The position numbers and the translations under genes were made by a program. A stretch of DNA of 64,000 bases. It comes from Amphirosellinia nigrospora. Lineage: Eukaryota; Ascomycota; Sordariomycetes; Xylariales; Xylariaceae. Under the pieces are notes generated by a model. It searched no databases and was not told where the DNA came from. It saw only the letters and a list, made by a program, of their open reading frames with translations. Shown here piece by piece: positions 37,300-49,700 of the stretch. Location of the stretch: NCBI GenBank assembly GCA_004123355.1, contig SCHM01000001.1, positions 12,038,193-12,102,192 on the forward strand, written 5' to 3'. Position 1 is the first letter of the stretch; each line of letters opens with the position of its first letter.

Positions 37300-37377
37300 C
37301 TGAGAGAGGAAGATGTGAGTGGGAAAAACGTGAGAGGGAAAGGTGTGAGAGGGAAAAGCGTGAGAGGGAAAGGTGTG
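37300..37377. repeat. 15 bp tandem repeat (GTGAGAGGGAAARGY)
   Basis: About five units of a 15-base word, the last three nearly identical and alternating GGT and AGC at the end. It lies just upstream of the acidic-tail gene and may be part of its promoter region. Confidence 0.6.
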
Positions 37378-38153
37378 CCAGGCTTGTTTGTGATGAGGTT
37401 CCCTCTAAATCTACCTACCTAAGTAGGTACTAAGGTAGGTAACAAAATGGGCCAAGTTAATGAGCAAGAGCAAAACCCCAACGCGTCGCAACAATCAATA
37501 AGTAAACAAAGATTTTACAGCACCACTTCTGTAACTCGACATGTACATTGCTACAACTGGCCTACGAAGATGATTCAAACTTCTTGGCATAGATCAACAA
37601 CTTCTATTCATCCTAAATCGACTCTTTAGTGAGGGTATGAAAATATGTAATGTATGTTGGTAGAGTTGCTACGGCATGAGACACCAAGACTACAAAAAAA
37701 ACCAGCCGTTTTACCTATCCCGAACCACGCAGACTTACTAGGGAGAGGGACAGAGACTTATCTACATTCTAAAACAATTATCAGTTTTAATCAAACCGAA
37801 AGCGACAATTTACTGTTTATCGTGAGATTTGTAAGGCACCAAGGTAGTCAGGATTCTACTAAGTAGTTTGTGGGCAGTTGTCTTTAGCCTCAAACCTCCA
37901 AATATCAGTGTAGAGATACCTACCCACATAGCGAATAGACAGGTAGGCAAGGTAGGTAGGTATTATGCGGATGGATGTACTTAATGATCTAAACTTGTAA
38001 CTCAGTACGCAGGGAGGTACATAGGTACATAGGGTATAGATCCAGGCCAATGCTGGGGCAACAATCAATAGGTGGGGCTATGATGGGAGCCTTATATATT
38101 AAAAAGGGTGGTAGTTTCTAACGTCCAAAGGAACAGCCATTGAGTTCATTTGG

Positions 38154-38315
38154 TACCCTATGGCTCAATGGTGTTAGTGCCTGTAAGTTATGTGCATGGC
38201 CAGATGTTAGGGTGCAACGGACATGACGGGTATCAAGTCCGGCATAAGGGAAAGGTGGCTGCAGTTCCGGACCCTCAGCACTTCGAGTGCCCCCATTTTT
38301 TCTTTCTTTTTTTCA
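38154..38315 (+). ncRNA. Candidate Pol III transcript (A box, B box, hairpin, T-run)
   Basis: A perfect A box TGGCTCAATGG (38161) is followed about 70 bases later by a B-box-like GTATCAAGTCC (38230). Next come a small hairpin GCACTTCGAGTGC (38278-38290) and a TTTTTT run with a second T tract. This is the order expected of a tRNA-derived SINE or a tRNA relic with an appended terminator. The acceptor stem is imperfect and no anticodon can be assigned. Confidence 0.4.
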
Positions 38316-38709
38316 CTTGTTAATGTTTTTCTGTGCAATGCCTCTTATTTTCTTTTGCACAAATAAAATATATCGAAAGTTGCTCAAGTGTGGTGGGAAG
38401 AGTGCTCCTCGAGCGTGACCAACCTCTGGACTCGGTATGGTGTTCTGAGGACAAGCTTTCCTGGTGTTTCCTTTTGCCTGTAGTTGAGCTGTTCGATTCC
38501 TCCTGTTGCCACCTTTTTTAATGCACCAACATAGCTCATAAGTACCCATCACAGAGACCCTGACATGTACAACTACGCAAATACTAATCCTATGGTATTT
38601 CGCTAATTCGGGCACACTTGCCTGCTTATCCAAATATTTGTAACTGAAGGGTTTTACTAAAGATGTCGTGTTTCTGTTACTAGCCCATTATGACCATTCT
38701 AACCATACT

Positions 38710-40736
38710 TCATATAATCCTAAAGACTTGTTCATCGAGTCCTAAACCTTCTACTTGACCTTCCATCATCCCATGGACATACGCTGGGCCAACCAAATTG
38801 TAACTCAATTTGCCGTCATTGCTTTCTACCGGCCGTAAAACATGTGCCACCCGAGAGCAGTTCAGAATACATACGAGATCTGTTAGCTGAGCTGTATTTG
38901 GCCCGGCTCCAAACCATCCCCTAGACGTACTGAATAGACGACGACGACGGAGAAAGACGCAAAAGTCCACGAGGAATGTCGTGGTAGCGAGCAAATTTAA
39001 TGTCTCGCGAGCTTCATCATTATCGAACTCTGGCAACCCCTCCATTCCAAAGGCACACTCCGCCATAAGACTACGTAATACTTTATAGCACCCATAAGTC
39101 GGTTTGGTAGATTTCAGTAGCAACTCGATTTCAACGACGATTGAACAAGTATTCCGCGACTTACCATGCATGATTCAAATTTATGTTCCACTTGTTCATG
39201 AGAGCAGCGTAGCGGTCCATCGTCAATCGAAAGTGGCAAAAGTCTTGGTAGCTGCACCTATAGGGACCTTGCTCTGGGCGGTTACCGACCAAAGTCCTCC
39301 AATAATCATCTAGAGTCACCTTGATCAATCCAAGATCACAAATATTGGCCAAAGTAGTCGGATCAGTCGGTAGTACGCCTAGGCTCGAACACCCAAGGAC
39401 ACTCTCAGCTATCTTGCTCTCCCAGGCGCCCATGTCAAGCATCAATTGCTTGCAACTCTCGGCTGAGCGGCCAGGTATAGTCAAATCAGGATGCTCAGGA
39501 TATATAGCCCCCACTGTGTCTAGGATCTTGCCAAGAAGAAAAATCTCATTGGGGTTCTCGCCCTGTTCTACGACACCAGTTTCTACACTGGCATGGTAAA
39601 AATAAGGAACACCTCTAATAAAAGGGGCCCCAAGCTCATCGTTGGCCTCGTTGGCCAGGCTGTTGTAGTCGGGACACAACTCGGTAGGCCTGGTCGCTTT
39701 CCTGCAAATGTAGCCGTCTGAAGTAGGCGCCACCAATTTTCCCCCGCGGGACTATTATTTTTTAGTAGAAAATGAGTAAACGTCGTGTATAGCTCCGTTA
39801 TCGTCATGTCATTGCGCAGTCCGATACGGTCTATCTCTTGTTCCTCGACAAGCCCAAGAACACCAAAGATCCGATCTCGTGCATCAGAACAAAGTTGGTG
39901 GGAGGCCAGATGCATCATATCTAGAAGAACTTCCGTCCAATTTGCCCCCTCTTCCATGTATTCGCGAACATAGAACACATTTTGTTGATTACATGTACCG
40001 ATTTCGAACAGGAGTGCCTTTTGGCCATCTGCGTCGGCCATTTTACTTACAATTAAGTGAGCACACTCTGCGGCCGTTTTAAGGCTCTCCACGAAATCTC
40101 ATTCTCTCCATACAACATCCTTATACGTCTAGCCAAGGCAACTTCCTGTACTACCCAAAGACGAAGAAGCCATGGATTCATAGTTAACTCATGAATTACT
40201 AGCCAGCATGGAGAGGCGAAACTGGGCAAGCCCTTAGAGGCAGGTGTAATCCTGGGCCCAAAAAAGGAATGCATGGCTAATTCATCTGCGAGTCTTCCAA
40301 CCAAAGGCAGCAGTCCAATAGCTTCGTGGACAACTTCTGGGCAATATGCTTGACCATCTCCTAACCAAACCCACACCTGGACAGCCCGCCGATATATATT
40401 ATGCATTTGGTGGGTTTGGGCATACTTCTCTGCCTCGTCAGACTGATTAATGCAGACGGCATCGATCCATATGGGAAGAGACGAATCACGTCTCGCCAGG
40501 TATGGGAGGGCGGCTTTCAAGTTTTGATGGATCAGGAGCTCTTGATCGTTGCAGATATATGAGAATGTATGGCTTTGGTCTCCCCAAGTGTATGACAAGG
40601 CATCAAAGTCTTGTTCGTGAACCGAGACGGTAATGAGAGACCAAGTGATATCGTTGGCATTTGTGGATGGCTGGAGGAGCCTGATTTGCCCATGCTTGAG
40701 CGGGAGGTATTTGAATGATGTGCGGGGTAGAGGCAT
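38710..40736 (-). CDS. HET-domain (heterokaryon incompatibility) protein
   Basis: Fungal non-self recognition family. The start at 40736 (MPLPRTSFKYLPL) fits the domain beginning. The HET domain has FDALSYTWGD, LPIWIDAVCINQSDEAEK, MHNIYRRAVQVWVWLG and LRLWVVQEVALAR. The middle carries SDARDRIFGVLGLV. The C-terminal part has GWFGAGPNTAQLTDLVCIL and YNLVGPAYVHGMMEGQVEGL, typical of long HET proteins. An intron at 39071-39164 (94 nt, GTAAGT) joins in frame. A one-base loss near 40089 (GGG reduced to GG) and another break near 39690 interrupt the frame, but the motifs on both sides are preserved. These proteins usually trigger cell death on contact with an incompatible partner; a partner cannot be inferred here. 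Confidence 0.85.
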
Positions 40737-41174
40737 TGTTGTGTCGGGCCTCGTTTGAGTTGCTCTATTATGCTCAGTGTATATTGACGCATATCGGACA
40801 AAAAGCAAGCTTCGTTGCCCAGCGCTCAATACGAAGCTCTATATTAATGTGAGAGAGAGCTTGAAGACTGATGCATATTTACCTGAGTTGCCGTACAGAC
40901 TTGGTAAGACTAAACGAACATGTAGGGTGGTAATCAATTACTAGAGCCCTCCGCGCACGTGGCTTAGATCCCCTTGAACTCGGTGCCTCCAATAGCCTCC
41001 GTGCCACTCATTGGCCCACAGGTTTGCTCATTTTATTCTCTTGCAGTTTGCCAGACCTTGAAGCTTCTTTAGCAGGTTGGACCGTGTGATAGCATCAGAA
41101 TTGGGTTCATAGTATTTCGTACATATTTTATATATTATTTCGTAACAGAAGATATCCTCACTAACCACCCCCAA
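40737..41174. other. Intergenic
   Basis: Upstream region of the HET gene and 3' region of the GH32 gene, both transcribed leftwards. No further feature seen. Confidence 0.5.
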
Positions 41175-42898
41175 TTACATGGAGAAATTGCTTTTATAAA
41201 CCATGCTGCTCCTCGAAGTCGAGTTTGCAGGGCTAGTTACGTTGCCAACTACAACTCCTTGCTCGTTTTCATACTCCTCCCACGCACTCTTAAGCGACCA
41301 TATATCTACAGAGACCGGCCCCCGCAGGCATTGAGCGGCCAGGTTGAGCGTTGTCAGAGGCTGCGTAGGATAAAACACCACAGTTCCGGCGTGGATACCG
41401 CGATCGACAAAGACCTCGAAGATACTGCGGTCTATGACGGCCTTCATGCTCCAGGAGGCGAGCCCGTCGTCGGATCCGGTGCTGTAAACGTCGGCTGTGC
41501 TGAACTTGTCGGTGAAAAAGATGTTGTCGAAGCCTTTAATGCCACCCCTGTTGACGAAAAACGGGGTATCACCGCCGAAATAGAAGCCGGATTGTAGTAT
41601 CTCTCCTGATGCGGGGGATGCAAATGAGATGTTCAGCGTAGAATAGTCTTTTAGATCAAAAGTGTTGATGTTTGTGACGTTGACTTCAATGTAGAGTGCC
41701 CCCGAGTCAACGGATGAGTAGTCAAGCGCTATGGTTCCGTTCCCAAAAGTTGACGTGTTCAAGCGACTGTCCAGGATAGGAGATAGGTCATGTATCTCGT
41801 CGACCATGACCATTCCGATGCGTGGTGCCGGTCAAGTATTTGACGCGAGGAATAGTCATGGAGCTGCGCCAACCCTCTAGATTGCCTGTTGGAACTTTCT
41901 GGGCGTATTGCCAGTTGGAAGCCCAGCCGATGTTGACTTGGTTCTGGCCATCTTCAATGCCATAGAAGAACTGGGCAGCATAGTTATCTTTCGCAAAGTC
42001 TGTGAGTCTGGTGATATCATCTGAAGGGGTGAAGTGCGTCCCATTGAAGTCACCCAGGAAATATTCCGTGATCGAACCTCCAAGAGGAGCTCCAGGCTGG
42101 ATGCTGATCGCCAGGACATATTTCTCATCGATGACCGCTCCGCTCGCATCCCGTACTGGCATCTTGACGAAGTTGGGGCACTCGTACTGGGTGCCCAGCA
42201 ATCCGTGAGCAGTGAAGTTAGAGCCGAACGTCCAGTTCTTGAGGTCGGGACTCGTCCAAAACCGATAACAAATTCTTGCGCGTACGACACACGACACGAC
42301 AACCCAGTGATCCTCGTGCCAGGTGACCTTCGGATCGCGGAACTGGCTGCTCGTGCTATCTATCACCGGATTTGCGTCGTAATACTCGAACGTATAGCCG
42401 CCATCGCGCGAGTACGCAATATTCTGCGTCTGTGGTCCTGCAGTGCCATTCTCGTAGTAACGGGCTAGGGTGAATCATGGCAACAACGCCATTGTCCTGA
42501 CCAGGAAAGAAACCCGACGTGTTGTTGACATCGACGACGGCGCTGCCCGAGAACACATATACGCTTTTCTCTGGCGGGAAAAGGGCAATGGGCTGGTTCA
42601 CCCAGTGGTATAAGTCTGTGCTTGTCGCATGACCCCAGTGCTGGTTCCCTGCTACTATGCCGGTGGGGTTGTACTGGTAGTAAAGATGCCAGGTGCCATT
42701 GGCGTCCACGAACATGCCGTTCGGGTCATTCATGAAGCCCTGAGGTGGCGAAAAGTGAATCTGCGGTCTCAAGGCGCCGGTGTAGCTGCCCGCAACCGGC
42801 GTCCCGGTAGGAACGGCTGGATTGACATAGGTGCTGGTCTGGGCCGTGGTGGCCACAGCGAAGAGAGCAACGCTCATAAGATCGCGAAGATGCACCAT
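41175..42898 (-). CDS. Secreted GH32 invertase / beta-fructofuranosidase, frameshifted
   Basis: Hydrolyses sucrose or fructans outside the cell. The start at 42898 gives a signal peptide ([15 protein letters not shown]). The GH32 landmarks are in order: [16 protein letters not shown] (catalytic nucleophile Asp), [25 protein letters not shown] (transition-state Asp) and QYECPNF (acid/base Glu). The C-terminal beta-sandwich has [18 protein letters not shown]. Several Asn-X-Ser/Thr sites suit a secreted glycoprotein. The frame breaks near 42470, twice near 42250-42300 with compensating effect, and near 41820. All catalytic residues remain, so recent loss or sequencing indels are more likely than old decay. 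With a single exon otherwise, the length of about 570 residues is normal for fungal invertases. Confidence 0.85.
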
Positions 42899-44489
42899 CC
42901 TTGATTCTCTGACTGAGGCGTATACAGTGAAGTATAATCCAGGTTCAAGCAAAGCTGTGATGTTTTAAAGCTTCGCTGAGAAAATATCGTGACGCGTCGA
43001 TCCTTCCCTTATTTGTAATATTATATAACTAAGATGCAGACTTTTATGGCCGGAAAACTAACTCTTCCGCCTAGTTTGAAAGGGCCATAGCACCATATAA
43101 TAAATATGTGAGCATAAGAAATTGGCGTGAGAAGACGCGCGCTTGGAAGTTGTCCCCTAGACCGCCCCAACATGAAAAAAAATAAATAGACAAAATTCAA
43201 ACGCAGCAGATCTGTACACCCCTCGTAAATTAGTTCCTGGATAACACTAGCCAGGAGATTTAATCGTACGTTCCTATAAACGTAGAAAGCAGAGCTAGAA
43301 AGAAAATATCGTGATTATTAAGTTTATCTTACTTGACAGCGCTTAATACATGCACGAGTACACATATATAAGTAGGTAGATTAGCAATTTAGTTCCCAAC
43401 TCCTCTGACCACACTACCCGAGCAGAGCGGGTCGGACAAAGGATCGGGTTGGCCTATATAGTGGATGTGCCAACCCGATCTTTTGTTCGGAAGGCCCTGC
43501 CCGAGACTACCTACTCAGATTTGTGCGGAGAAGAAGGCTAGACCAAGATGCGGAGAGTTAGCTGGGATAGCTTCGAAGCTAAGCCATAGTCGGGTTGGTT
43601 CCTTTTCATCTTACCGAGGCGAGCCAAGATCTCTCGAAATTAAGCGCAAAAGATTGTATATCCCACGATTTTCAATTGTAACAGCCGAGGCACTGTAAAA
43701 AAAAAAGGCGATCCCGAAGGTTCAAGTGGAGAGATGGGGAAAATTCGAGCCTAACGAATTCGTGCAGTTGAGCCGCTTGTTTCTCGGCTGACTTATTTAC
43801 ACTGATATCGCACGGCTATATCGGAGGCAGTTTGACCGGGCAGCCAAGGAAGCAACGGGATGGAGAGCAGGAAACTCAACAGGCCAGAGAGCAGAAACCC
43901 GAGCGGAACTATACTCACTCGAAGCAACCCCTAAAATGTGGGTAGGGAAACAGACTAAAAAGCGATGGCAAAGCAGTTGGCAAGCAGAAACGAGAGGTTG
44001 AGCCACATTTAGGAACATACCACAACCCAACGAAAAGGGTCCTCCGACTTGACGAGGGCCTGAGTAAGAGACAAACAGCAATCTTAACCCAGTTACGAAC
44101 AGAGAAAATCGGCTTAAAGGACTTACTATACAATAGGAAAGTCTCCAACATCCTAGACCCGGAGTGTCGGTGCAGAGAGGAGATACGTATTAGATACGAT
44201 TCGTGGATGTATAGATCTCCCATATCGTCGGTCATGGGGAGGGGCGCATTCACCGCGGATGAGCAAGCGAAGTGAAGGCGGCGCCTCCAGATCTGTTGAC
44301 TTGAATGAAGACGATTATTATATGCAGGGCTGGCACTCAATGTAGTCAGATTCTTCTGCTAGAAATTTCGAATAAGATATTATTAAGATTTAAATTTAGT
44401 ATAGACCATCCCAGATAGCGAATCCGAAAAACTCCAATCGCCCCATGATAAAAATTCCCAATTATTTCTCATACGCCTCCAACCAGGAG
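42899..44489. other. Gene-free stretch
   Basis: 1.6 kb with only short unrecognised frames (for example minus strand 43797-44340). Contains the inverted hairpin at 43417-43505. The right end borders the GC-rich 2EXR gene. Confidence 0.4.
43417..43505. repeat. Hairpin-forming inverted repeat
   Basis: GGACAAAGGATCGGGTTGGC (43434-43453) faces GCCAACCCGATCTTTTG (43469-43485) with about 15 bases between. Weaker pairing extends to about 38 bases per arm. It could be a MITE relic or a structured element; no TATA-like context or ORF is attached. Confidence 0.55.
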
Positions 44490-45579
44490 TTAATCCTCGG
44501 CTACCACAACAGGCAGCGACCGCCTATAGAGCTCGGGACAGGCGCACCGCCCCGCCATCTCGAACATCTCGTGCCGGAACCTCTCCCGAAGAAGTGGATG
44601 ACGTCGCTGTACCGGTCGATCCAGATGAAGGGCGGGATGCCCCGCGAGGACGCGCGCACGAGCCGCGACACCCAGATGGGCGTGCAGCGCTCCAGCACGG
44701 CGGCCCGCGCCTCGCGGTTCACGCGCGCCAGCACCGTGGCCGGCACGTGCCTGGCGTCGACGTAGTGGCCCCAGGGCGGGTTGTTCTCGAGCCGCACGTG
44801 CGGCGGCGTGACGCCGAGCTCGAGCCACGGCTGCCGCGGCAGCACGGCGAGGGCCCAGGAGCGCGAGGGCGCGACCTGCGCGCGCGACGTCGAGAGGACG
44901 CAGCGCCAGATGTGCACGCGCACCTCGGCGGGCAGCTGTTGGAATTTGGGGAAGTCCGTGTGGAAGGGATCCGGCGCCGCAGCCGCAGCCGCAGCCGCTG
45001 GTGGAAATTCCGCCGGGGCTGAGGCGGCCTCGGGGTCTAGGGCCGGCGGTGGAGCCGTGATCATGGCCGATACGATAAGGGGAGCGTCGTCCCCCTCTTC
45101 TTCTACGCGGCCGAGCTCTCTGAGATCCACGTCGTCGTCTTCATTCGGACGACGCCGGAAAGGATCCTCGTGCTCAAAGTAGGCTTGGGCCTGCCGGATG
45201 AGCTCCGCATTCTCATCTAAGACATCCGGCAACGGCAACCCGTTTTTAACTACGAGTAGCTATGTTAGAGAAATGTATTTATCACACAAAGATGGGACCA
45301 AAAAAAAAGCATCAACGATGCTCATCCATAGCGACATCTCATAGCGTAGAAAGTTCCAACTCACATTTCCCTTGGGGATGGTTTTAGGGCGTCCCGGACG
45401 CCTGCCCACGGCAGCAGACTAGCTCTCACGGCGGTCCGAATCTGGCCGGGCGAATAGCCGGTGATCTGGCGGATGCGTTCCTTGGACAACGTCGCGTCAT
45501 AATACAGCGTCCGGACTCGGAAGCGCTCCAAGACGGTGAGGTGCTTCGTATGAATGCCCTTAGGCCGCGGTCGAGACAA
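44490..45579 (-). CDS. 2EXR-domain protein with N-terminal HTH-like segment
   Basis: Exon 1 (45579 to about 45365) encodes KGIHTKHLTVLERFRVRTLY followed by ITGYSPGQIRTAVR, which looks like a helix-turn-helix. After an intron of roughly 110 nt, exon 2 reads GLPLPDVLDENAELIRQAQA, an acidic linker and an Ala-rich run (nine Ala). It then enters the 2EXR domain: FPKFQQLPAEVRVHIWR, VNREARAAVLE and FIWIDRYSDVIHFF. The frame loses one G in a G run near 44586. Shifted by one, it continues FRHEMFEMAG to a stop at 44490; unshifted it stops at 44501. The splice phases do not close cleanly at the obvious sites, so another indel may be present. 2EXR proteins are common in sordariomycetes and uncharacterised. 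The region is clearly more GC-rich than its surroundings. Confidence 0.7.
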
Positions 45580-46709
45580 CGCGACGGGGAGGCACTTCTC
45601 CGACGATGCGCGGTGGTGGTGGTTGCAGAGGGTTTAGTATTTGCATTTCTTGAGGATCAGCCATGATTTACTCATTTCCGTAATATGATATGATATAATA
45701 TGCGGACCCGGGATCTCGATAAGTCGTCAGTAAGTAAGTATACGGTCGCACGCACACCTAATGAGCTGCGCTGAGTGAGAGGAGGCGAGAAAAGTTTTCG
45801 GGCCGCTCGAAGTAGCGACAGGTCTGAGCGCTGTACCTCGCTATCACTGCTGTACTGTTGAGTCCAAGAGGTAGGTACTTGAATAGCCCAGGCTACGCTA
45901 TCAATGGATCAATGGCTTGCGAAAATCGAGTACCTCACTATCGTATCTTCAAAACTTTGAAAATATAGCCTTCACACGACTTTCCATCCCATCATTCGTT
46001 TGGCCAGTGAAATCGTGACAACTACTCTGATGTTTCAGCGCAGCCGACTTTGCCTCTTTGGGTATAACCAAGGACCGCGCCAACTCTACTTGACAGGGGT
46101 TCAAAACTTCCACCCCTAAGATCAATTTCATGAGGAATCAGGCACAGGTGGCTTCAACCATCTTACGCTAACAATAATCGCGAATTACAGAATCGATGCT
46201 CGGCATATAATGAAGAATTAGCATCATAATTTTGTCCTCAAATATCGACGGCAGAATGAGTTGTCTTAACTTCATCCTCGCGATTCTTAGTGAATAAATT
46301 TTGTACGACGTCGACGGGCTCCCATCCGAAGAGGGGGTGAGCAAAAAGGGGTGAGATCCCAATAATTTTCATGTCTAATAGACTATATAGTACTTATGTC
46401 CGTGCATCGTAAATACAAGTCCACATATTTCAATTTCATAGCAATCTCGATGTAATTTTGAGAAATCAGCCAGCCTCAAGATCGATATATATATGCTGCT
46501 AAAACAAAGGAAATGTATAATGCTATACCATCCATGCTTATGCCATACTTTTCTTTTTCAAAGCCGTTCGACGTTCTCCATTATGCAGCAATTGACAAAC
46601 AGCCAAAAAATGAGCCGCCGAAAGGGGGCATATGCCAAAATCAGACTAGACTAGCAAGGCGTAGTCAAGATATATAATGAATGTGCAGTGACGCCCTTCA
46701 GAAGGCCGT
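45580..46709. other. Intergenic
   Basis: No supported gene. AT-rich words near 45670-45700 and an AGGTAGGTAC word near 45870; short minus-strand frames (45949-46362) show no family. Confidence 0.4.
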
Positions 46710-49700
46710 CTACTGAATACCAAGGCCAATTCCCCTGGGCGGACTTCCTCTCGCTGACGGCGGACTTGCACTGTTCTTCCTAGGAGCGCAAAAGGCTGTG
46801 AAGCCAGGGACTGCTGCTACCAATCCGCGGGCTTCTCCGTCTAACTTCAGCCACCGTCGCAGCAGTTTGGGCGGACGGAGATCCAAATTCGACGACTGTA
46901 TCCTTATCAAGCCTTATGCCCCAGATCCTGAGCCAGACCGTGTCATTTCCTCTCCAGTCCTGTGCGACTAGGAGAGTCTCGAATACCGGCCTATATCGAC
47001 CGTTCTCACTAGCCATGTCATCGTTTAGGCTCACCTCGGTAGAGCCCCTCTGATCTCGCCTTCTGTTCTCGCTACGAGGTCTTAAAGACCGAATCCGCGA
47101 CAAAAATCTTGGACTTAGTTTGATGTATGAACCGCAGCCGAACTAGCGTACTACACCCTCGCTTGCGGCCACGAAAGATGTGCTTTGAAGTCGGCGACGT
47201 ACTTTCTCGGGGTCTTTATATAGCTGGTAACTCGTCATGATAGGGTCCAGTGGATTCAAGCGAGGGCTGGGTCCGTCTCCACGACACTCGGCGTCGGGAG
47301 CGTGGCTGTTGCATGACTTGTGAGGCTGGCGATGAACTGAGCGATTTGACGACTTGGCGAAGCGTCGTGCGCCTGAGAGGGCGACGAGAGTCAATACTGA
47401 GTTGGATTGGTGGCTGTGGTCGAGACATAGGCTGGCTCGAATAACCCTGGGATGCAGATTAGGAGGGCGAAGAGGATACCAAGCTGGAGGCCTGGGCTGC
47501 TAAAATCTCAGGGTGAATCGGTACTTGTATGGATAGGTAGGTTATAATATGGGGATAGATAAGTAGATTTTTTGTGGTATATAGTCACTATATTCTTAGC
47601 GAATGGATGGAGAGTCGATGTGAGTTAGCCAGTGGAGCAGAGGAAGACTACTAGCAGTGTTGACTCGATTGACATCGGCGGTGGTGAGAAAGCCCTGCAT
47701 CTGCGAAGGTGATGATCTAGCTGTACGGGATAGAGGCACAGATGGGGGACGAGAGGGCGGTCCGAGGGCGGTCGGGACGGTAAACTCGGGTGAGAGCCTT
47801 AAAGTTTGCAGAGACGCCGCCAAATTGTCTTCGGGGATGGCTTCTGTCGGTTCAGGTTCAAACACTTGCGGTATTCCTTCGGGGTCCATGGGAGCAGCCG
47901 CTAGGGGACTCGAAACCTGATTGGAGTGAGGCCATCAAGGGAGACCGGCCGATCCATTTCCTTCAGTTTCATGATCGTAACCGCAGCATCTTGGGCTGTG
48001 CGGCGCGGTATGAGAATGTCGGAGTTACCGGAAACTCCTCTACATTGGCCTCTTCGGCTTGGCGTGTGCATAAAGGCCGCCCAGCCACCAATCTAGGCGG
48101 CTTGGTGGGCTATCTGCATAAATCAGGGCCATTAAACCAGCCGGCTCTTCGGTGAGCTTTGTTGATCTGGTCCAAGCTGAGTTCCGCTTCACTCCGCATT
48201 GGTGGTCGCCATCGCCATACGAGAATCGTTGGGGCTGTCTTTGCGTCGTAGCATAGTCGATGAAGCCCCTTGCAATTTCGCGCTGACTGTCACTCGTGGG
48301 TCACTGAGAATTTGAGGCGATGCCTCCAAGCCCAGCGTGGTCACGGTATCGACGCCCAGCATGCTTTCTGATTGTTCGATGTTCTGGACCAAAGACTCTT
48401 CGTGTCGTTTCATCGTCATCTGGCATTGACATAGAATCGAATATTTCCGTGGCGGCCGGCTGTGGGGTAACGGTCCTCGACGTCTCCCATTCAATCTGTT
48501 CTGTGGGATAGTCGACAGGCACGTGCCAGTGATAAGGACCATGTTCAGTAGGACTGTAGACAGACGGAGACTCTATTGTCTCAGTACCCTCGTCTACTGA
48601 GTACTCAAACAGGCTGCGACTACTCGGTGAAGTCTCGGATTCCGAAAGACTATTTGTTCGCTCGAATACCGATATAAATATGTCCGCCGATCCCTTACTG
48701 GCGGCCTCACTGACCTTTTTGGTCAGCTGGTCAATCCCATGCTGAATAGAGTCAAGCCGCAACTCGAGTTCTTCGCGACTTTGTTTTAGAACGGGATATC
48801 GTTCTCGAAACGATCCAGGTGAGAGAGCAGACGTCGACCATGAATGAGAAGCCGTCTATAATCTTCTGGTGTCCCAGTCAGGGGATCCTTGTCTACTCTA
48901 TGGGTGCTGGCGTCGAATGCACTGCAGAATACGCAGATTGCGCGCTCTAGCCAGAAGTCGACCTCGTGTTTCTCATTAAGAATATCGACGAAGAAAGCCT
49001 GGACTATTCCATGAACCCTGAGAATATCCAAATTATCCTGGGCCATGTCGACGCTACGAGAGCTCCGTGTGCTTTCTGAAGAAGCCTCTCTACTTTCGTT
49101 CCTCTCGATAAGCGCAAATGCGATGAGTACTTTGAAAGTAAGATTGAGCGATCCCTTGCGGGACTCTGGACCCTTAGATTTGACTGGTGTCGCTTATCGA
49201 GTGCTTTTGCTCCTATAACCAGGTTAGGAGAGAGGTCTTCGTGATATGTAGGTGATCCAGAGACTTACCAAGAGCCACCATTTCAACAGGGATGTGATTA
49301 CCGAAGAAAGCCAATAATGACATCAAGTTCAGGGCGGCGACAGCGCCACGGTGTTCCAATTGCTCGCGGACTGCGCGATATGCTGGTAGTTTGCCAACCT
49401 TCGGCCGGCTCTTATATGATCTCAAGTACTTGGCCAATGGCTCCCTTGTCGCTTTAAGTTGGAGCGCAGCCACATGAATCATCAAAGGCAATCGGTCCAT
49501 AAGCTCAACCAGTTCCTCCGCGCGCTGGAGATCGTCTTGAGTATACGGTTTTCTCTTTCCATCTCCTCAAAGAGCAATTCTTGGCCTCTCGCTTCGTGAA
49601 TGGGTCCAAAGCAATCACTTGAGGGTTGTCAAATTGATATTCTTCGCCAGTAGTCCGTTCAGTCGATGTGTATATGATGCTCGTGTTTTTAGCAAAAGGA

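Larger units (their letters stand above)
37194..38709. other. Gene-free stretch with simple repeats and a Pol III-like unit
   Basis: Contains a 15 bp tandem repeat at 37300-37377, TAGGTA/TACCTA clusters at 37410-37441 and 37915-38035, and the Pol III-like unit at 38154-38315. No protein gene is supported. Confidence 0.45.

Noticed and set aside
44594-45182. Two forward frames across the 2EXR gene
   Set aside because: High-GC shadow frames; the minus strand carries the recognisable 2EXR motifs.
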